A stretch of DNA of 7,488 nt. It comes from Clostridium sp. (GTDB lineage Bacteria; Bacillota; Clostridia; Clostridiales; Clostridiaceae). The stretch is from positions 1 through 7,488 of the forward strand of contig JAHAIU010000137.1 of assembly GCA_018372555.1 (NCBI GenBank). Direction: 5' to 3'. A program made the translations under genes and the position numbers. Numbering within the stretch: the stretch's first letter is position 1; the number at the start of each line of letters is the position of its first letter. The notes beneath the pieces were generated by a model that was not told where the DNA came from, ran no database searches, and saw nothing but the letters and a program-made list of their open reading frames with translations. Shown one piece after another: positions 6,932-7,488 of the stretch.

Positions 6932-6950
6932 AATAATGCTTATCATTTAA
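6932..6950. promoter_or_regulatory. Candidate Fur-family box at the pflB transcription start
   Basis: AATAATGCTTATCATTTAA matches the classical 19-bp Fur box (GATAATGATAATCATTATC) at 13 positions by eye. On the minus strand it reads TGATAAGCATTATTT, close to a 7-1-7 dyad. It directly follows the pflB -10 box and covers the expected start site (about 6944), where a repressor could act. The match could be chance in AT-rich DNA. Confidence 0.3.
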
Positions 6951-6979
6951 ATTATAGCATTAAATAATAGTAAATACAA
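6951..6979 (-). promoter_or_regulatory. pflB promoter
   Basis: On the minus strand, TTGTAT (6979-6974) is the -35 box. A 17-bp spacer follows, then a perfect TATAAT (6956-6951) preceded by TGC, which makes an extended -10. This is a strong sigma-A-type promoter. The transcript would start near 6944 and have a leader of about 70 nt before the pflB ATG. Confidence 0.8.
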
Positions 6980-6983
6980 GAAA

Positions 6984-7001
6984 ATGTTTAAAATTTAACA
7001 A
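6984..7001. promoter_or_regulatory. Candidate Rex (NADH/NAD+ sensor) operator
   Basis: ATGTTTAAAATTTAACAA matches 12 of 14 fixed positions of the Rex consensus TTGTTAA-N4-TTAACAA, and the right half-site is perfect. It sits 4 bp upstream of the pflB -35 box. Rex represses fermentation genes in Firmicutes, and pflB is a Rex target in some of them. Binding here is inferred only; its position just outside the core promoter and the local AT-richness are reasons for caution. Confidence 0.4.
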
Positions 7002-7030
7002 TATAATATACATTCAAAATGCAAAATAAG

Positions 7031-7059
7031 TTGATTATATAATATCATACCTTTATAAT
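7031..7059 (+). promoter_or_regulatory. Promoter of the tandem BFD-domain gene
   Basis: TTGATT (7031-7036), a 17-bp spacer and a perfect TATAAT (7054-7059) form a good sigma-A-type promoter facing right. Transcription would begin near 7066, about 50 nt before the ATG at 7117. The -10 box overlaps the left arm of an 11-bp inverted repeat. Confidence 0.7.
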
Positions 7060-7090
7060 TATATAGAAAATTTCAAAAATATAAAGGTAT
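7047..7090. repeat. Perfect 11-bp inverted repeat flanking the BFD-gene transcription start
   Basis: ATACCTTTATA (7047-7057) and TATAAAGGTAT (7080-7090) are exact reverse complements separated by 22 nt. The left arm overlaps the -10 box and the right arm lies in the leader, 15 nt before the GGAGG ribosome site. Because the left arm is upstream of the predicted transcript start, paired protein-binding half-sites are more likely than an RNA hairpin, unless an upstream promoter is also used. Confidence 0.55.
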
Positions 7091-7116
7091 ATTATAAAAA
7101 AATTTGGAGGTTTTTT

Positions 7117-7431
7117 ATGGTGGGGGAAATAAAAATTTGTAGATGTAGACATGTTAGCTACTTAGAGATAAGAAAGGCAATGCTTGAAGGAGCTAGAAAT
7201 TTAGAGGATATTATGATGGAAACTGGAGCTGCAACTTGCTGCGGAGGGTGTACAAGTCAAGTTATAGGAATATTAGAATCTGTATGTAGATGCAATAATA
7301 TTTCTATGAAAGAAGTTATAGAAACTGTAAATAATGGTGCAGATACTGTTGAAAAAATAGGAGAAATTACTAAGGCGGGAACTACTTGTGGAAGATGTAG
7401 ACCATTAATTGATAGTGTATTAAAAAAATAA
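7117..7431 (+). CDS. Tandem BFD-like [2Fe-2S]-binding protein
   Basis: This 104-residue cytoplasmic protein consists of two consecutive bacterioferritin-associated-ferredoxin-like domains (Fer2_BFD). Domain 1 has C8-x-C10 and C42-x-x-C45. Domain 2 has C57-x-C59 and C91-x-x-C94. Both follow C-x-C-x31-C-x2-C, the same spacing as E. coli Bfd, and every ligand recurs exactly 49 residues later, which shows an internal duplication. Each domain should carry one [2Fe-2S] cluster. An extra Cys (C41) sits next to a ligand in domain 1. The likely role is electron transfer or Fe-S handling; the partner is unknown. BFD domains are also found in NifU, nitrite reductases and flavoprotein oxidoreductases, but here nothing else is fused. 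GGAGG 6 nt upstream supports the ATG. The gene has its own promoter and terminator, so it is monocistronic and divergent from pflB. Confidence 0.9.
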   Translation: MVGEIKICRCRHVSYLEIRKAMLEGARNLEDIMMETGAATCCGGCTSQVIGILESVCRCNNISMKEVIETVNNGADTVEKIGEITKAGTTCGRCRPLIDSVLKK

Positions 7432-7453
7432 AAAGTAAGAATATAATAATTTC

Positions 7454-7488
7454 AAAAGTCATTTTAGATTGCTAAAATGACTTTTTTT
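7454..7488 (+). terminator. Intrinsic terminator of the BFD-domain gene
   Basis: A perfect 14-bp stem (7454-7467 with 7472-7485) with a 4-nt loop (ATTG) is followed by a T-run (7482-7488) reaching the window edge. It begins 22 nt after the stop codon. The AAAA at its 5' side could also allow it to stop leftward transcripts from beyond the window. Confidence 0.92.

Noticed and set aside
6873..6932. 20-residue N-terminal extension of pyruvate formate-lyase from a TTG codon
   Set aside because: There is no Shine-Dalgarno site, the TTG is only about 12 nt from the predicted transcript start, and the normal PFL N-terminus (MKQEW) has a strong ribosome site.

Overview
The window is AT-rich, its genes have A/T-ending codons, and the intergenic stretches are very AT-rich. 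It carries pyruvate formate-lyase and a free-standing BFD-type iron-sulfur protein. Together with purine-rich Shine-Dalgarno sites, this suggests an anaerobic low-GC Firmicute, most likely Clostridium in the broad sense. That placement is an inference from composition and gene content. I see no tRNA, rRNA, CRISPR array, insertion sequence or phage gene, and the region looks like ordinary chromosome.

Layout from left to right. (1) Positions 1-1596 (+) hold the 3' part of a membrane chemoreceptor (dCache sensor, HAMP, signalling domain), closed by a hairpin terminator. (2) Positions 1787-4608 (+) hold a tight three-gene cluster: a DtxR/MntR-family metal-responsive repressor with all six MntR metal ligands, a FAD-dependent oxidoreductase with a C-terminal Rieske [2Fe-2S] domain (YhfW type), and a tocopherol-cyclase-like protein. 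The spacings are 31 nt and then a 14-nt overlap. The cluster ends at a strong symmetric terminator (4614-4640) that also serves the convergent pflB. (3) Positions 4644-6872 (-) hold pyruvate formate-lyase, with its catalytic Cys pair and glycyl-radical site. No activating-enzyme gene is present here. (4) Positions 6873-7116 are a divergent control region. It contains a good promoter for pflB, a good promoter for the rightward gene, a Rex-like palindrome, a Fur-like dyad and a perfect 11-bp inverted repeat. (5) Positions 7117-7431 (+) encode a small protein made of two tandem BFD [2Fe-2S] domains, followed by a textbook terminator.

The most unusual part is the regulator/oxidoreductase/tocopherol-cyclase-like cluster. 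A Mn(II)- or Fe(II)-type sensor appears to be co-transcribed with a flavin/Rieske redox enzyme and a putative lipid- or quinol-modifying enzyme, in an organism that is probably anaerobic. I know of no assigned pathway for this trio, so it is the best candidate here for an undescribed system. The pflB/BFD divergent region, with its candidate redox- and metal-responsive sites, is the second point of interest.
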